64,000 bases of DNA from Ruminococcus sp. (lineage in GTDB: Bacteria > Bacillota > Clostridia > Oscillospirales > Ruminococcaceae), in NCBI GenBank assembly GCA_017525915.1, contig JAFXSC010000001.1:186001-250000 (forward strand), in the 5' to 3' direction. The notes below the pieces were generated by a model. That model was not told the DNA's origin. It did not search any database and saw only the letters and a program-made list of their open reading frames with translations. Below are positions 56,280-64,000 of the stretch, one piece after another (positions within the stretch are counted from its first letter, which is position 1; the number at the start of each line of letters is the position of its first letter). The position numbers and the translations under genes are program-made.

Positions 56280-57756
56280 TTGAACTGAGCAGTCTGAGGC
56301 AGTCTTCTGCCTCACTTTTTTTCTCCATGAGCTTGTCAAAGCTCCTGATGTACTCATACGGGAACTTGTAGTTGTGTATTCGCTCTATCCTTCCGCCGGG
56401 ATAGACCAGCTTTGTCGAAGCGGCACAGCCTGCTCCGAGAATAGTCTGTGTCTCGTCCATGATGAAGATATTGTAGTAGCTCTCGAAGCCCTTCTTTGCA
56501 TAGCCGACATTCTCGAGATTGTCCACGGTATTCTTCTGGCGGTACATATAATACGGCAGATAGCCGCATTCCATGAGCTTTCCGATGCTGTAATCCACCA
56601 TTTCCGCGGCAGGATTGCCGATATTTGCGTTGCCGCCTGCAAAAAGGTCGGCAGCGCGTTTTATTGTCAGCGCGTGGACCGTTATGCTCTCAGGGTCAAG
56701 CTCAATTATACGGTCGAGGGTATTGCGGAAGCTCTCAGCGCTCTCTGTGGGAAGTCCTGCTATAAGGTCGGTATTGATATTCGTGAAGCCGACCTTCCGC
56801 GCAAGCTCAAACGCCTTCACGGCGTCCTCACCTGTATGCTTCCTGCCTATGACGCGCAGAACATCGTCATTGAGCGTCTGGGGATTTACGGATATCCTCT
56901 GCGCTCCGAGCCCTTTGATAACACGGAGCTTCTCCTCGTCAATGGTATCGGGACGTCCTGCCTCAACGCTGTATTCACGGACTGCCGCAAGGTCGAAGTT
57001 TGCAGCGACAGCTTCCATGATGGTCCTCAGCTCGGCAGCTGATATGGAAGTCGGAGTTCCTCCCCCGAAGTAAATGGTATCTATCTTAGTGCCGTTCTCG
57101 CGGACAATATCGCCTGTTATCGCAAGCTCGCGGCAGAGTGCGTCAACATACTCCGGCATGAGCTTCCTTGCGGAATCCATAGAATGTGAGACGAACGAGC
57201 AATAGCTGCACCTCGTCGGACAGAAGGGTATCGAGACATACAGGCTCACCGCACTGCTGTCTATTTTTTCAAGTATCGGGAGCTGATTTTCAGCTGTTGC
57301 ATAAGCAAGACGCAGCTTGTCCGGACGTATTTCATATTTATCCGCAAGTATGCGGTATATCTCGTCCTCGGACCTCCCCTGTCTGATAAGATCGACTACA
57401 CGCTTTACGGGACGTATGCCGGTCATAAGCCCCCACGGAGGAGTATTTCCCGTGCGCTTGCAGAGTATGTGGAATATCAGCCGGCAGAGCTCATGCTCTG
57501 CGGCGGCACTGTCCTCTGAGAGCGGACGTTCAAGGTGCTTTTCGTCCCTGCTGAGTTCTCCCGAGAGCATCACCTCAGTGTACACCCTGTTTTCATCTGC
57601 ACCGGCAATGACATATCTTTCGCCGCACGCATCAGCGATATCCTCCGAGAACGCAAATCTTTCAGCATAGAAAAAAAGCTTCAGCGTGGATTCGACCTCG
57701 TATTTAAAAGAATTGCCGATCAGCACGACCGGCATTTTTGTTATATTATCGTTCAT
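56269..57756 (-). CDS. hemZ: Oxygen-independent coproporphyrinogen dehydrogenase HemZ (radical SAM)
   Basis: 495 residues. An N-terminal domain of about 170 residues, typical of HemZ rather than HemN/HemW, precedes the radical-SAM core with CPTRCSYCSF and the glycine motif YFGGGTPTSIS. The family decarboxylates coproporphyrinogen III, though related proteins have other radical-SAM or haem-chaperone roles. No other haem genes are here. It overlaps the MBL gene by four bases and is last in the recJ-rel operon, with a plus-strand terminator of the neighbouring gene inside its coding end. Confidence 0.87.
   Translation of the reverse strand: MNDNITKMPVVLIGNSFKYEVESTLKLFFYAERFAFSEDIADACGERYVIAGADENRVYTEVMLSGELSRDEKHLERPLSEDSAAAEHELCRLIFHILCKRTGNTPPWGLMTGIRPVKRVVDLIRQGRSEDEIYRILADKYEIRPDKLRLAYATAENQLPILEKIDSSAVSLYVSIPFCPTRCSYCSFVSHSMDSARKLMPEYVDALCRELAITGDIVRENGTKIDTIYFGGGTPTSISAAELRTIMEAVAANFDLAAVREYSVEAGRPDTIDEEKLRVIKGLGAQRISVNPQTLNDDVLRVIGRKHTGEDAVKAFELARKVGFTNINTDLIAGLPTESAESFRNTLDRIIELDPESITVHALTIKRAADLFAGGNANIGNPAAEMVDYSIGKLMECGYLPYYMYRQKNTVDNLENVGYAKKGFESYYNIFIMDETQTILGAGCAASTKLVYPGGRIERIHNYKFPYEYIRSFDKLMEKKSEAEDCLRLLSSIRN
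56295..56321 (+). terminator. Terminator of the lipoprotein gene, inside hemZ coding sequence
   Basis: TGAGGCAG (56295-56302), loop TCTT, CTGCCTCA (56307-56314), then CTTTTTTT. It lies within the last codons of the convergent hemZ. Confidence 0.75.
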
Positions 57757-58388
57757 AGTTCTCCTTTGAACCTTCTAAGATAGGGATTTGAGAGTTTTTC
57801 TGTACTGAGCCTTGTCTCTCCGCCGTGTCCGGGGTAAACATCGTAATCGCCGTCAAGAAGGTATATCTTCCTCAGCGACTGCACCATTGCAAGAGGATCG
57901 CTGCCGGTGAAATCGGTCCTTCCGACCGAGCCCTGAAAAAGGGTGTCCCCCGAAAACATCCTGTCTCCGCAGAGATAGCACACGCTTCCCTCGGAATGAC
58001 CAGGAGTGTGTATCACCCGGAAGCTCATATCACCGTCGTTTATCCAGCTGTCATCGAGTACGGAGGTATACTCTGTCACCGGCGAGAACGGCTCGCCGTA
58101 CATATCCCTGTGCAGGGAAAGCTCCTCGCTCGTGAGCATTTTTGCATCTCTGTAATGGATATGGACCTCTGCTCCGGTAGCCTTTCTCACAGCCTCAACT
58201 CCGCCGATATGGTCGAAGTGACCGTGGGTGAGAAGTATCTTGCTGAGCGTGAAGCAGCGCTTCATGAGAAGGTCCATGAGGTATTCATGGTCTCCGCCGA
58301 TATCTATTGCAACGCACTGCCGCGGCGCAGTTTCAATGATGTAGCAGTTCGCGCCGAGAGGTCCGAGCTGAAGGGTGTAGAACTCCAT
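57753..58388 (-). CDS. Metallo-beta-lactamase-fold hydrolase (glyoxalase II-like)
   Basis: 211 residues. The metal-binding motif LLTHGHFDHIGG (HxHxDH), the later HTPGHSEGSVCYL, FSGDTLFQGSVGRTD and YPGHGGET are complete, so two metals can bind. It resembles the YcbL/GloB group of thioester hydrolases. It lies between rel and hemZ in one transcript; its true substrate is unknown. AAGGAGAATAAC precedes ATG. Confidence 0.88.
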   Translation of the reverse strand: MEFYTLQLGPLGANCYIIETAPRQCVAIDIGGDHEYLMDLLMKRCFTLSKILLTHGHFDHIGGVEAVRKATGAEVHIHYRDAKMLTSEELSLHRDMYGEPFSPVTEYTSVLDDSWINDGDMSFRVIHTPGHSEGSVCYLCGDRMFSGDTLFQGSVGRTDFTGSDPLAMVQSLRKIYLLDGDYDVYPGHGGETRLSTEKLSNPYLRRFKGEL

Positions 58389-58399
58389 GTTATTCTCCT

Positions 58400-60694
58400 T
58401 TATATAGCTGCACGTTCAACCGAAATAACGCCCTTGATCTTCCTGAGCTTTTCAAAGAGGTTCCTGAGCTGTTCGGTGCTGGAAATGACGATAGTCCCCT
58501 CAAAGAGAGCGTTGCCGTTTTTGAGCACACGCGATGATGAATGGACGATCGGCACTCTTGCCTCCATGAGCACAGCCGATATGTCATAGACAAGCCCCAT
58601 GCGGTCAACCGCTGTGACCTCAAAACTCGTCTGAAGCTGTGAATCGCTGTTCTCTGACCACTGTATATCGCACCAGCGGCTGAGTTCCTCGGGGATATTC
58701 CTCTGGAGCACCGCCTTGTAGTTGGTGCAGTTGGTCGTATGTACCGATATGCCGTGTCCGCGGGTTATGAAGCCGACGATGTCGTCACCGGGGAGCGGAT
58801 TGCAGCACTGTGCGAATTTTACGGCAATATCCTCTATCTGGTCGAGGATAATGCCCGTTCTGCCGTTTGCCTTGGGCTGAATGAGCGGTACAGGCTCATG
58901 ATCGGAACCGGAATTCATCTTCTCATACTTGTCCTTGAGACGGGGTATGATCTTTGAGAGCATGATACCGCCATAGCCTATCGAGGCATAGAAATCGTCA
59001 AGCGTCTCGCAGTTGTGGCGCTTGAAATCGTCCTCGAGGAATTCCTCGTAATCCTCCTCTTTCAGGTTGATGCGGTGACGCTTGAACTCGCGCTCGAGCT
59101 CTGCCTTGCCCTCGATGATATTCTCATCGCGGCGCTCCTTCTTGAACCACGAGCGTATCTTTGAACGTGCCTCGTTGGTCTGGACTATGTTGAGCCATGC
59201 CCTGTTCGGTCCCTTGTCGGGGTCCTTGCTGGTGATTATCTCGCATATCTGTCCGGTCTGGAGCTTATAATCGAGGGGAACTATCCTGCCGTCAACCTTT
59301 GCACCGGTGGTCTTATGACCTATCTCGGTGTGGATACGGTAAGCAAAGTCGATGACGGTGGAGTTTACCGGAAGACTTACGGACATACCCTTGGGCGTCA
59401 TTACGACGATATCCTCGGGGTCGAGGTCGGTCTTGATAATGCGGACTATCTCCTCAACGTCGTCGGAGGTCTGCTGAGCCTCGATGACCTGCCTTACCCA
59501 CGCAAGGCGCTGCTCCATCTTGTCCTTGCCCTGAATACCCTCCTTGTACTTCCAGTGGGCAGCGATACCGTATTCAGCGGTCTCGTGCATATCCCATGTG
59601 CGTATCTGCACCTCGAAGGGGATGCCCTCCTTGCCGAGGACGGTAGTGTGAAGGGACTGGTACATATTCGATTTCGGGGTCGAGATGTAGTCCTTGAAGC
59701 GGTTCGGCAGCGGACGGAACATATCGTGTATCAGACCGAGCACGTTGTAGCACTCGGCAATAGTCCCGACGATTATCCTGACTGCATATTTATCGTATAT
59801 TTCGTCGATATTCTTGTGATTTATGAATATTTTGCGGTATATGCTGTAAACGCTCTTTACTCTGCCGTCAACCTGCGGCGGCTCGGAGAATTCCTCGGAC
59901 TTGAAGCGCTGGTTGATGCGGTTCTTGATAGTCTCAATAAAAGCCTCACGCTCCTCCTTCTTGTTTTCGAGGATATGTTCTATCTCGGAGTAGGCGTAGG
60001 GGTCGAGATAATGGAATGCGAGGTCCTGGAGCTCCTCCTTTATCGCTCTGATACCGAGACGGTGAGCGATAGGGGCATATATATTCATGGTCTCAAGGGC
60101 AACATTGCGCTGCTTTTCGTGCGGACGGTATTTCAGGGTACGCATATTGTGCAGGCGGTCGCAGAGCTTGATTATCATGACACGGATATCCTGTGACATT
60201 GCAAGGAGTATCTTGCGGATATTTTCTGCCTGCTGCTCCTCACGGCTGAATATCGGTATTTTACCGAGTTTTGTAACGCCGTCAACGAGCATCGCAACGT
60301 CCTGACCGAAACGCTTTTTCAGGTCGTCAAGCGTCGCGGGAGTGTCCTCCACGACATCATGCAGAAGGGCGGCACAGACGGTATCGGTGTCCATACCGAG
60401 TTCAAGCACGATATATGCGACAGCAAGAGGGTGAATGATATAATCCTGTCCGGACGAGCGCTTCTGTCCCTCATGAGCCTTCGCAGCGAACTCATAGGCA
60501 GAAATGATCTTGCTGAGATCGTACTGCTTATCCTCCCTGAGTATCTTCTGGATTATCATTTCAACAGTAAAGTTGTCGTCATAATCCGGTATCTCGCTGA
60601 GATACTTCTCCGGGTCGCGCGGCTCGGCGGTATCCGGTATCGGCACGCCCTGCTCGGGATGCTGAGCATTTTTGGTATTCATGTCATCATTCAT
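58400..60694 (-). CDS. rel: Bifunctional (p)ppGpp synthetase/hydrolase Rel
   Basis: 764 residues. HD hydrolase domain (LALLHDVVEDT-like region AALLHDVVEDTPATLDDL), synthetase domain with KSNMYQSLHTTVLG, TGS domain (VVMTPKGMSVSLPVNST), helical and zinc-finger-like region (FAQCCNPLPGDDIVGFIT) and C-terminal ACT domain. It makes and degrades the stringent-response alarmone. ATG 60694 follows AGGGGGGATAGTT; longer frames overlap recJ without a ribosome site. It follows recJ by 34 bases, as in many Clostridia. Confidence 0.96.
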   Translation of the reverse strand: MNDDMNTKNAQHPEQGVPIPDTAEPRDPEKYLSEIPDYDDNFTVEMIIQKILREDKQYDLSKIISAYEFAAKAHEGQKRSSGQDYIIHPLAVAYIVLELGMDTDTVCAALLHDVVEDTPATLDDLKKRFGQDVAMLVDGVTKLGKIPIFSREEQQAENIRKILLAMSQDIRVMIIKLCDRLHNMRTLKYRPHEKQRNVALETMNIYAPIAHRLGIRAIKEELQDLAFHYLDPYAYSEIEHILENKKEEREAFIETIKNRINQRFKSEEFSEPPQVDGRVKSVYSIYRKIFINHKNIDEIYDKYAVRIIVGTIAECYNVLGLIHDMFRPLPNRFKDYISTPKSNMYQSLHTTVLGKEGIPFEVQIRTWDMHETAEYGIAAHWKYKEGIQGKDKMEQRLAWVRQVIEAQQTSDDVEEIVRIIKTDLDPEDIVVMTPKGMSVSLPVNSTVIDFAYRIHTEIGHKTTGAKVDGRIVPLDYKLQTGQICEIITSKDPDKGPNRAWLNIVQTNEARSKIRSWFKKERRDENIIEGKAELEREFKRHRINLKEEDYEEFLEDDFKRHNCETLDDFYASIGYGGIMLSKIIPRLKDKYEKMNSGSDHEPVPLIQPKANGRTGIILDQIEDIAVKFAQCCNPLPGDDIVGFITRGHGISVHTTNCTNYKAVLQRNIPEELSRWCDIQWSENSDSQLQTSFEVTAVDRMGLVYDISAVLMEARVPIVHSSSRVLKNGNALFEGTIVISSTEQLRNLFEKLRKIKGVISVERAAI

Positions 60695-60728
60695 AACTAT
60701 CCCCCCTGTGGAGTCATTTTCTTTAGCG

Positions 60729-62753
60729 TCATACCGTCTTCCCTCTGAGGGAGACGAGTACAGGCGCCGAATTGAGGTCAGCCTTCGCTGTGACCGGCAC
60801 CCTTTCAACGGTGAGATCGGCGGACGAAAGCTTTATCAGTCCGAGCTGCCGCAGTGCTTCGGCAGCCGTACAGAATTTACAGTAGTTGAGCGAAGGGTCC
60901 TTCAGGCGCAGATACAGCGTATCCATGCTGATACCGCCGTCGGGTATGCCCTTGTAGATCTTCACGACCTCGCTGCGGTCGGGAAGCATACTCGGATAGT
61001 ATGCGGCCGGCAGTTCCTCGCCGCGCATAAAGGCTTCAAAAGCGCTCTGTGCCGCGAAGTACCGGCTCTGCTCGAAGCTGGAAGGCCGCATATCCCTGAC
61101 AAGCATATTCACAGACTTCCTGCCCTTGTATTCGTTCACTCCGAGAGTGACTATCAGGTTGCAGTGCTCGTTGATGCCTACGGTAAGGGACTGCGGCGAG
61201 CATCTGAACATAAGTGCTTCTACGTTCTCAGTACCTACCCTGAGCCTGAGCTTTGTATGCAAACCGCCGGAAAGCGGCGAAATACCGGTAACAACGGCGT
61301 TGTCAACATAGAAAAGCGGCTTTTCGTTTTCAGCGCCAAAGGGTTCGAGGGCACTGAGTCCCTCAATATTCTCGGCGGTAAGCTCCTGCGGAGATATCGC
61401 CGAATCAGCGGTAACTGTGAAAAGGGGCATCTGCTTGTGATTCTCAGCAGCGTATTTTTCGAGAAGTTTCCGGAAATCCTCAGCCATGCCGGACTTTATG
61501 GTAAATCCGCCTGCGCCGGGGTGACCGCCGAATTTTTCAAGGACTTCCGAAGCGGCAGTCAGTGCGGAGAAAACAGAGAATTCCCCGAATGAACGTGCCG
61601 AACCGCGTATCTCTCCGTCAGCCTCCGATGCGATGAAGCAGGGCTTTCCGAACTGTTCCATGATGCGTGCGGCAACTATGCCGATAACGCCGTGATGCCA
61701 GTCCTTTCCGCATACGAAGATAACTCTGCCGCGTATCAGCGAAGGGTCGCTGTCTATCATGGAATAGATAGCGGAAACTATCTCGTTTTCGGCAGATTTG
61801 CGGCGTTCGTTCAAAGTATTGAGTTCCTGCGCTATCGGAAGGGCTTCGTCGTAGTCCTCACACAGGAAAAGCTCAGCGGCAGTCTTTGGTGAGCCGAAGC
61901 GTCCGGCGGCGTTAATCCTCGGTGCGAGCCCGAAGCCAACAGCCTGCGAATCCACGGGCTTTTCCGCATATCCGCTGACCTCCTTCAGAGCTATAAGCGC
62001 CGGACGGTCGGTCTCGTTGATAAGTCCGAGCCCATAGGAAACGAGGAACCTGTTCTCCCCCGTCATGCTCACTATATCGGCAACCGTTGCTATCGCGGCA
62101 AGGTCGCCGAACTGCTCCAGAGCCATAGTGTAGTCGCCGCCGTCAAGTGCGGCAACGAGCTTCAGCGCAATACCTGCGCCGCAGAGATATTTGAAAGGAG
62201 ACATACAGTCGCGGCGGTGAGGGTCAACTATCGCCTCCGCACGCGGGAGCTCATCTCCCTGCTGGTGGTGGTCTGTAATAACGAGCTTCATGCCGAGTTC
62301 ATAGATGTATTCAGCCTCGGCTGCTGCGGAAATACCGTTGTCCACAGTGATGATGAGCTGTACTCCGTCATCGGCGATGTGCTTTACCGCATCCCTGTTC
62401 AGACCGTAGCCCTCGGAGCGCTCGGGGATATAGTATGTAACATCAGCACCGGTCTCGAGGAGGTAGGAATAGAGAATGACCGTTGCCATTATGCCGTCGC
62501 AGTCATAGTCGCCGTAAACGCATATCCTTTCGCCGCTGTCTATCGCGGCATTGAGGATATCGGCAGCCTGCTTCATATCCTTTATGAGGAAGGGTGATGA
62601 GAGCTCGTCTGCGCTGAGGCTCTCCATAACGGCTTCCGGAGAGGTATAGCCCTTCTGTGCGAGAGCGGCGGCAGTGAGCGATGTAACTCCGCAGCTGAGC
62701 ATGAGCTTGGAAATGACCCTTCTGTCAGGCATACCGACAGTCCATTTTTTCAT
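60729..62753 (-). CDS. recJ: Single-stranded-DNA exonuclease RecJ
   Basis: About 675 residues. The DHH domain has VYGDYDCDGIMATVIL, VDNGISAAAEA and VITDHHQQGDELP; the DHHA1 domain has GGHPGAGGFT, followed by the RecJ OB domain. It degrades ssDNA 5'-3' in recombination and repair. ATG 62753 follows AGGAGCTTCTCT; codons further upstream cover the promoter. It is first gene of recJ-rel-MBL-hemZ. Confidence 0.94.
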   Translation of the reverse strand: MKKWTVGMPDRRVISKLMLSCGVTSLTAAALAQKGYTSPEAVMESLSADELSSPFLIKDMKQAADILNAAIDSGERICVYGDYDCDGIMATVILYSYLLETGADVTYYIPERSEGYGLNRDAVKHIADDGVQLIITVDNGISAAAEAEYIYELGMKLVITDHHQQGDELPRAEAIVDPHRRDCMSPFKYLCGAGIALKLVAALDGGDYTMALEQFGDLAAIATVADIVSMTGENRFLVSYGLGLINETDRPALIALKEVSGYAEKPVDSQAVGFGLAPRINAAGRFGSPKTAAELFLCEDYDEALPIAQELNTLNERRKSAENEIVSAIYSMIDSDPSLIRGRVIFVCGKDWHHGVIGIVAARIMEQFGKPCFIASEADGEIRGSARSFGEFSVFSALTAASEVLEKFGGHPGAGGFTIKSGMAEDFRKLLEKYAAENHKQMPLFTVTADSAISPQELTAENIEGLSALEPFGAENEKPLFYVDNAVVTGISPLSGGLHTKLRLRVGTENVEALMFRCSPQSLTVGINEHCNLIVTLGVNEYKGRKSVNMLVRDMRPSSFEQSRYFAAQSAFEAFMRGEELPAAYYPSMLPDRSEVVKIYKGIPDGGISMDTLYLRLKDPSLNYCKFCTAAEALRQLGLIKLSSADLTVERVPVTAKADLNSAPVLVSLRGKTV

Positions 62754-62787
62754 AGAGAAGCTCCTAACGAGTAGATATATTTCATTT

Positions 62788-62816
62788 ATTATACCAGAAA
62801 AGGTGTTAATTTTCAA
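62788..62816 (-). promoter_or_regulatory. Promoter of the recJ-rel operon
   Basis: Minus strand TTGAAA (62811-62816), 17 bases, TATAAT (62788-62793). Confidence 0.78.
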
Positions 62817-62999
62817 TAGTATTATTGTAAACAATCTGAGACTTTGTGCGTATTTGTGAATATTATAAGCGTCAATGTGAAAATGTGCACAATCTTTGTC
62901 AAAAGTGCAGACGGCGCAGCATCTCCGGAAAAGCTGATTCTGAGCCGCAGGCGCACAGAACGCGCCCCTGCACTGCTTTCTGTTCACTGCTAACTAATA
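62817..62999. other. Intergenic region between recJ and the MIF gene
   Basis: No gene with a ribosome site. It holds a long-range dyad AGTGCAG (62904-62910) / CTGCACT (62968-62974) enclosing further GC-rich pairs, of unknown role. Confidence 0.4.
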
Positions 63000-63027
63000 T
63001 TGACATATTTTTTATTTGTGGTATAAT
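63000..63027 (+). promoter_or_regulatory. Promoter of the MIF-family gene
   Basis: TTGACA (63000-63005), 16 bases, TATAAT (63022-63027). Confidence 0.8.
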
Positions 63028-63076
63028 TGATGTATACAATATGTCCTGCAAGCACAGGAAATGGGAGGTAATATTC

Positions 63077-63418
63077 ATGCCGTTTATAAATGTCAAAACA
63101 AACGTTGCACTGTCAGATGAAAAAGCTGAGAGCATAAAATCCGCTCTCGGACGCGCTATAACCGCTATCCCCGGAAAGTCCGAGGGCTGGCTCATGGTCG
63201 GTATCGAGCCCGGGTACAAGCTCTGGTTCAAGGGCAGCAGCGAACCGGCTGCTATGGTCGAGGTCTCGATCTTCGGCGGCGCTTCGTCAAACGCACTCAC
63301 AACTCTCACAAGCCACATCACCGGTATCCTCACCGATAACGCCGGCATCTCGACCGACCGTATCTACGTCAAGTATTCAGAGACCGAGAACTGGGGCTGG
63401 AACGGCTCGAATTTCTAA
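63077..63418 (+). CDS. MIF-family tautomerase
   Basis: 113 residues, the size of macrophage migration inhibitory factor (MIF). It starts MPFINVKTNVAL with the catalytic Pro after the initiator Met, and contains SEGWLMVGIEP, MVEVSIFG and the end IYVKYSETENWGWNGSNF, matching the conserved WGWNGxxF tail of eukaryotic MIF. It would form a trimer and tautomerise phenylpyruvate or dopachrome-type keto acids. GGGAGG precedes ATG 63077. It lies ten bases before a secreted-protein gene. Confidence 0.88.
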   Translation: MPFINVKTNVALSDEKAESIKSALGRAITAIPGKSEGWLMVGIEPGYKLWFKGSSEPAAMVEVSIFGGASSNALTTLTSHITGILTDNAGISTDRIYVKYSETENWGWNGSNF

Positions 63419-63428
63419 GGTGAGCTGT

Positions 63429-64000
63429 ATGAAGACAAGATTTTTAGGATTACTGACTGCGGCTGCTCTCTGTACAGCGGCAGTTCCGGCTTATACACCG
63501 GCAGAGCAGTACGTCTATGCCGATGAATGGTACTTCGCCGGCGAGACCTGCGAGCCTCTCCACGACACTTCACGCGATGTCCAGAAGGAAGGCGTCGGCA
63601 ATCCTCTTAATTTCGGCGAAAGGAACACCCCCGCAGATGCTTCGACAGAGGAGATACGCGCCATAAACCACAAAATGACCGTTCAGGAGGTAAAGTACGC
63701 CCTCTACAAGGAGATAGACGAGCACTGGGACCTCATCTCTACCCGTCTCGGTCAGAAGGACCGCGAGAAGGTGTATGCACTCTTCCTCGGTCTCGGTTCA
63801 AGAGAATCCACCCTCGGCGAGGGAAAGATAGGTTCTGACCACGAAACTGCCTACGAGGACGGCTGGGGCGTGAATTCCGCCCACGCATACGGCACTCTCC
63901 AGACCGCGGTCACAGCCTTCGCCGGCTGCGATCCGAGTTTCATGCCCGAGGACAATGTCCCGGAGATGTTCCAGTATTCGTTCACAGAACCGAATTTCTA
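63429..64000 (+). CDS. Secreted protein with lysozyme/transglycosylase-like fold (3' end outside window)
   Basis: 190 residues visible, continuing past the window. Signal peptide (1-22; AAVPAYTP). The region FLGLGSRESTLGEGKIGSD has a catalytic-type Glu in an ES motif like goose-lysozyme/SLT folds, followed by GWGVNSAHAYGTLQTAVTAF. This also resembles GH124 endoglucanases, which adopt an SLT-like fold and occur in cellulolytic Ruminococcus and Clostridium. The dockerin proteins in the window make a glycan target plausible. GH124 is a guess until the C-terminus is seen. Confidence 0.6.
   Translation, partial: MKTRFLGLLTAAALCTAAVPAYTPAEQYVYADEWYFAGETCEPLHDTSRDVQKEGVGNPLNFGERNTPADASTEEIRAINHKMTVQEVKYALYKEIDEHWDLISTRLGQKDREKVYALFLGLGSRESTLGEGKIGSDHETAYEDGWGVNSAHAYGTLQTAVTAFAGCDPSFMPEDNVPEMFQYSFTEPNF

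Noticed and set aside
62846..63076. N-terminal extension of the MIF gene
   Set aside because: The longer frame would cover the TTGACA/TATAAT promoter and remove the catalytic N-terminal Pro; the true start is 63077.

Overview
The window looks like a chromosome segment of an anaerobic, gut-type Firmicute close to Ruminococcus (Oscillospiraceae). Evidence: dockerin and cohesin-like modules joined by Thr-rich linkers, paired carbohydrate-binding beta-helix proteins, a PPi-type phosphofructokinase, spore genes (GerA/GerB-type receptor, SpoIIGA, SigE), strong Shine-Dalgarno sites, TTGACA/TATAAT promoters and many overlapping genes. No phage, transposon, CRISPR array, rRNA or tRNA gene was seen. 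The nearest thing to a transferred gene is an AT-rich GIY-YIG-like gene at 53.5-54.1 kb.

Layout. 0-5.1 kb: 3' end of a GDSL esterase, a membrane protein, and a Zur-controlled zinc ABC transporter operon (zur-znuA-znuC-znuB). 5.2-7.5 kb: a two-gene spore germination receptor. 7.6-10.3 kb: a cohesin/dockerin protein, trmB and small proteins. 10.4-17 kb: a surface polysaccharide-like locus, with a dockerin/carbohydrate-binding protein divergent from a VTC-domain / DUF4956 / carbohydrate-binding lipoprotein operon; both promoters carry the same 11-bp-spaced TTTTAAG boxes. 17-32 kb: aldo-keto reductase, two candidate structured RNAs, DUF3343 plus cysteine desulfurase, cdaA-ybbR, thrH, lipoproteins, metY, pcrA, pyruvate kinase and PPi-phosphofructokinase. 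32-37.2 kb: an ABC exporter divergent from a two-component system. 37.2-43.5 kb: a cobalamin-riboswitch operon encoding two surface proteins with transcobalamin-like domains and a complete ECF transporter. 43.6-47.5 kb: spoIIGA-sigE, a lipoprotein, and an XRE/sigma-region-4 chimera with a membrane partner.

47.5-52.8 kb is the most unusual part. Two WYL-domain regulators and a stand-alone HD phosphohydrolase (resembling the C-terminal half of CCA-adding enzymes) are transcribed away from a 660-bp intergenic region. That region holds three tandem RNA modules with covarying basal stems, one carrying a tRNA T-arm-like sequence, and leads into a DUF2828 (TROVE-like plus von Willebrand A) protein. 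I propose this as a Ro60/Y-RNA-like RNA-handling system with a different RNA architecture and WYL control; the function is inferred.

52.8-64 kb: CDP-alcohol phosphatidyltransferase, GIY-YIG/DUF4357 protein, rRNA uracil methyltransferase, a second member of a lipoprotein family, the recJ-rel-MBL-hemZ operon, a MIF-family tautomerase and the start of a secreted lysozyme-fold protein.
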